5,953 nt of DNA from an uncultured Bacillota bacterium (GTDB lineage: Bacteria; Bacillota; Dehalobacteriia; UBA4068), in the NCBI GenBank assembly GCA_934271085.1, contig CAKQQU010000067.1, forward strand, positions 1 through 5,953, read 5' to 3'. The notes below the pieces were generated by a model. That model had not been told where the DNA came from and did not search any database. It saw only the letters and a program-made list of their open reading frames with translations. Position 1 is the first letter of the stretch. Each line of letters opens with the position of its first letter. The position numbers and the translations under genes were made by a program. Of the stretch, positions 5,519 to 5,953 are shown one piece after another.

Positions 5519-5953
5519 TCAGTCATTCTTCAGCCGGTCCTTGAACGCCTCCACCATTGCATCGCTGAGCTGCTGGGACGGGACTTTCACATAGCCGGAC
5601 GCTTCGTCATATTTCGGGTAGTTATAACGCCACTTGTCGTAGTCCTCCCGGTTGATTTCGCCATTGCGGAGCTTTTCGGCCTGTTCCGCCCACGCAGTGA
5701 GCATTTCGAATAGCTCGGCAGCGTCCTTTCCCTTCCGAGGGTCAACACGCAGTGAAACGCCGTTTTTGCCGGTTTCCACCGTCAGGCCGTAGCGATCCTC
5801 CAAGGAGAACAGGGTGTGCATTAAGCCGAGATAGCTGTCAATGTCCGGCACGGACAGCGCCAGCGGCGAGACACCTAGCGCACCGGCAAGGCTCTCCGTC
5901 AGCTCCGCCTTGGGCGTTCTGCTGCCGGATTCATACTGCGCCATACGGATGTC
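5519..5953 (-). CDS. XRE-family helix-turn-helix regulator of an integrative element, 5' end outside the window
   Basis: The frame is open to the window edge: codons for Asp-Ile-Arg precede the ATG at 5944-5942, and DIRMAQYESGSRTP reads as the second half of an XRE helix-turn-helix, so that ATG is internal and the true start lies to the right. The 144 visible residues comprise the end of the HTH domain (to ALGVSP, about 30), a conserved linker VPDIDSYLGLMHTLFSLEDRYGL (35-57), a variable segment, a helical stretch ELFEMLTAWAEQAEKL (80-95), an aromatic patch YDKWRYNYPKYD (105-116) and the tail VPSQQLSDAMVEAFKDRLKND. From memory, this layout is common in regulators of integrative and conjugative elements of gut Firmicutes; its target and ligand are unknown. 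It points toward guaA. Hand counts on three 60-base rows give 34-39 G+C, against 30 and 32 in two guaA rows, consistent with transfer. Confidence 0.85.
   Translation of the reverse strand, partial: DIRMAQYESGSRTPKAELTESLAGALGVSPLALSVPDIDSYLGLMHTLFSLEDRYGLTVETGKNGVSLRVDPRKGKDAAELFEMLTAWAEQAEKLRNGEINREDYDKWRYNYPKYDEASGYVKVPSQQLSDAMVEAFKDRLKND

Noticed and set aside
5504..5713. A 69-codon + strand open frame over the regulator gene
   Set aside because: It is antisense to the regulator, whose protein sequence is recognisable, and begins within the terminator tail.

Overview
The window looks like chromosomal DNA of a low-to-moderate-GC Bacillota bacterium, most likely Clostridia or Negativicutes. 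Three points suggest this: a clostridial-style PrsA/SurA-like foldase lipoprotein with a TTG start, GuaA wording close to clostridial GuaA, and strong AGGAGG-type ribosome binding sites behind extended -10 promoters. The assignment is inferred from protein style and cannot be narrowed to genus by eye.

Layout. Positions 1-2505 (+) hold the 3' three quarters of mfd, the transcription-repair coupling factor; its start lies before the window. A short AT-rich gap (2506-2600) carries an extended -10 promoter and a TTAAC pentanucleotide repeat. Next comes a parvulin-type peptidyl-prolyl isomerase lipoprotein (2601-3695, +), closed by a perfect 15-bp stem terminator (3707-3746). A second extended -10 promoter (3757-3784) drives guaA, GMP synthase (3821-5365, +, GTG start). 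These three genes are housekeeping: coupling of repair to stalled transcription, folding of exported proteins on the outer face of the membrane, and the last step of GMP synthesis. They are neighbours with separate promoters rather than one functional pathway.

After the guaA stop the character changes. The 153-base gap (5366-5518) holds an imperfect inverted repeat with a 6-base centre, two TGACAACA direct repeats one helical turn apart, and a 19-bp stem terminator usable in both directions. A visibly more GC-rich gene then enters from the right on the minus strand (5519-5953, 5' end outside the window). It encodes the C-terminal part of an XRE-type helix-turn-helix regulator of a kind familiar from integrative and conjugative elements of gut Firmicutes. 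Because the 3' end of guaA is a known integration hotspot, the best reading is that the window crosses the chromosome/mobile-element junction, with only the first few hundred bases of the element visible. No integrase, second attachment site or cargo is in view, so the junction is an inference.

No rRNA, tRNA, CRISPR array, insertion sequence or riboswitch was seen.
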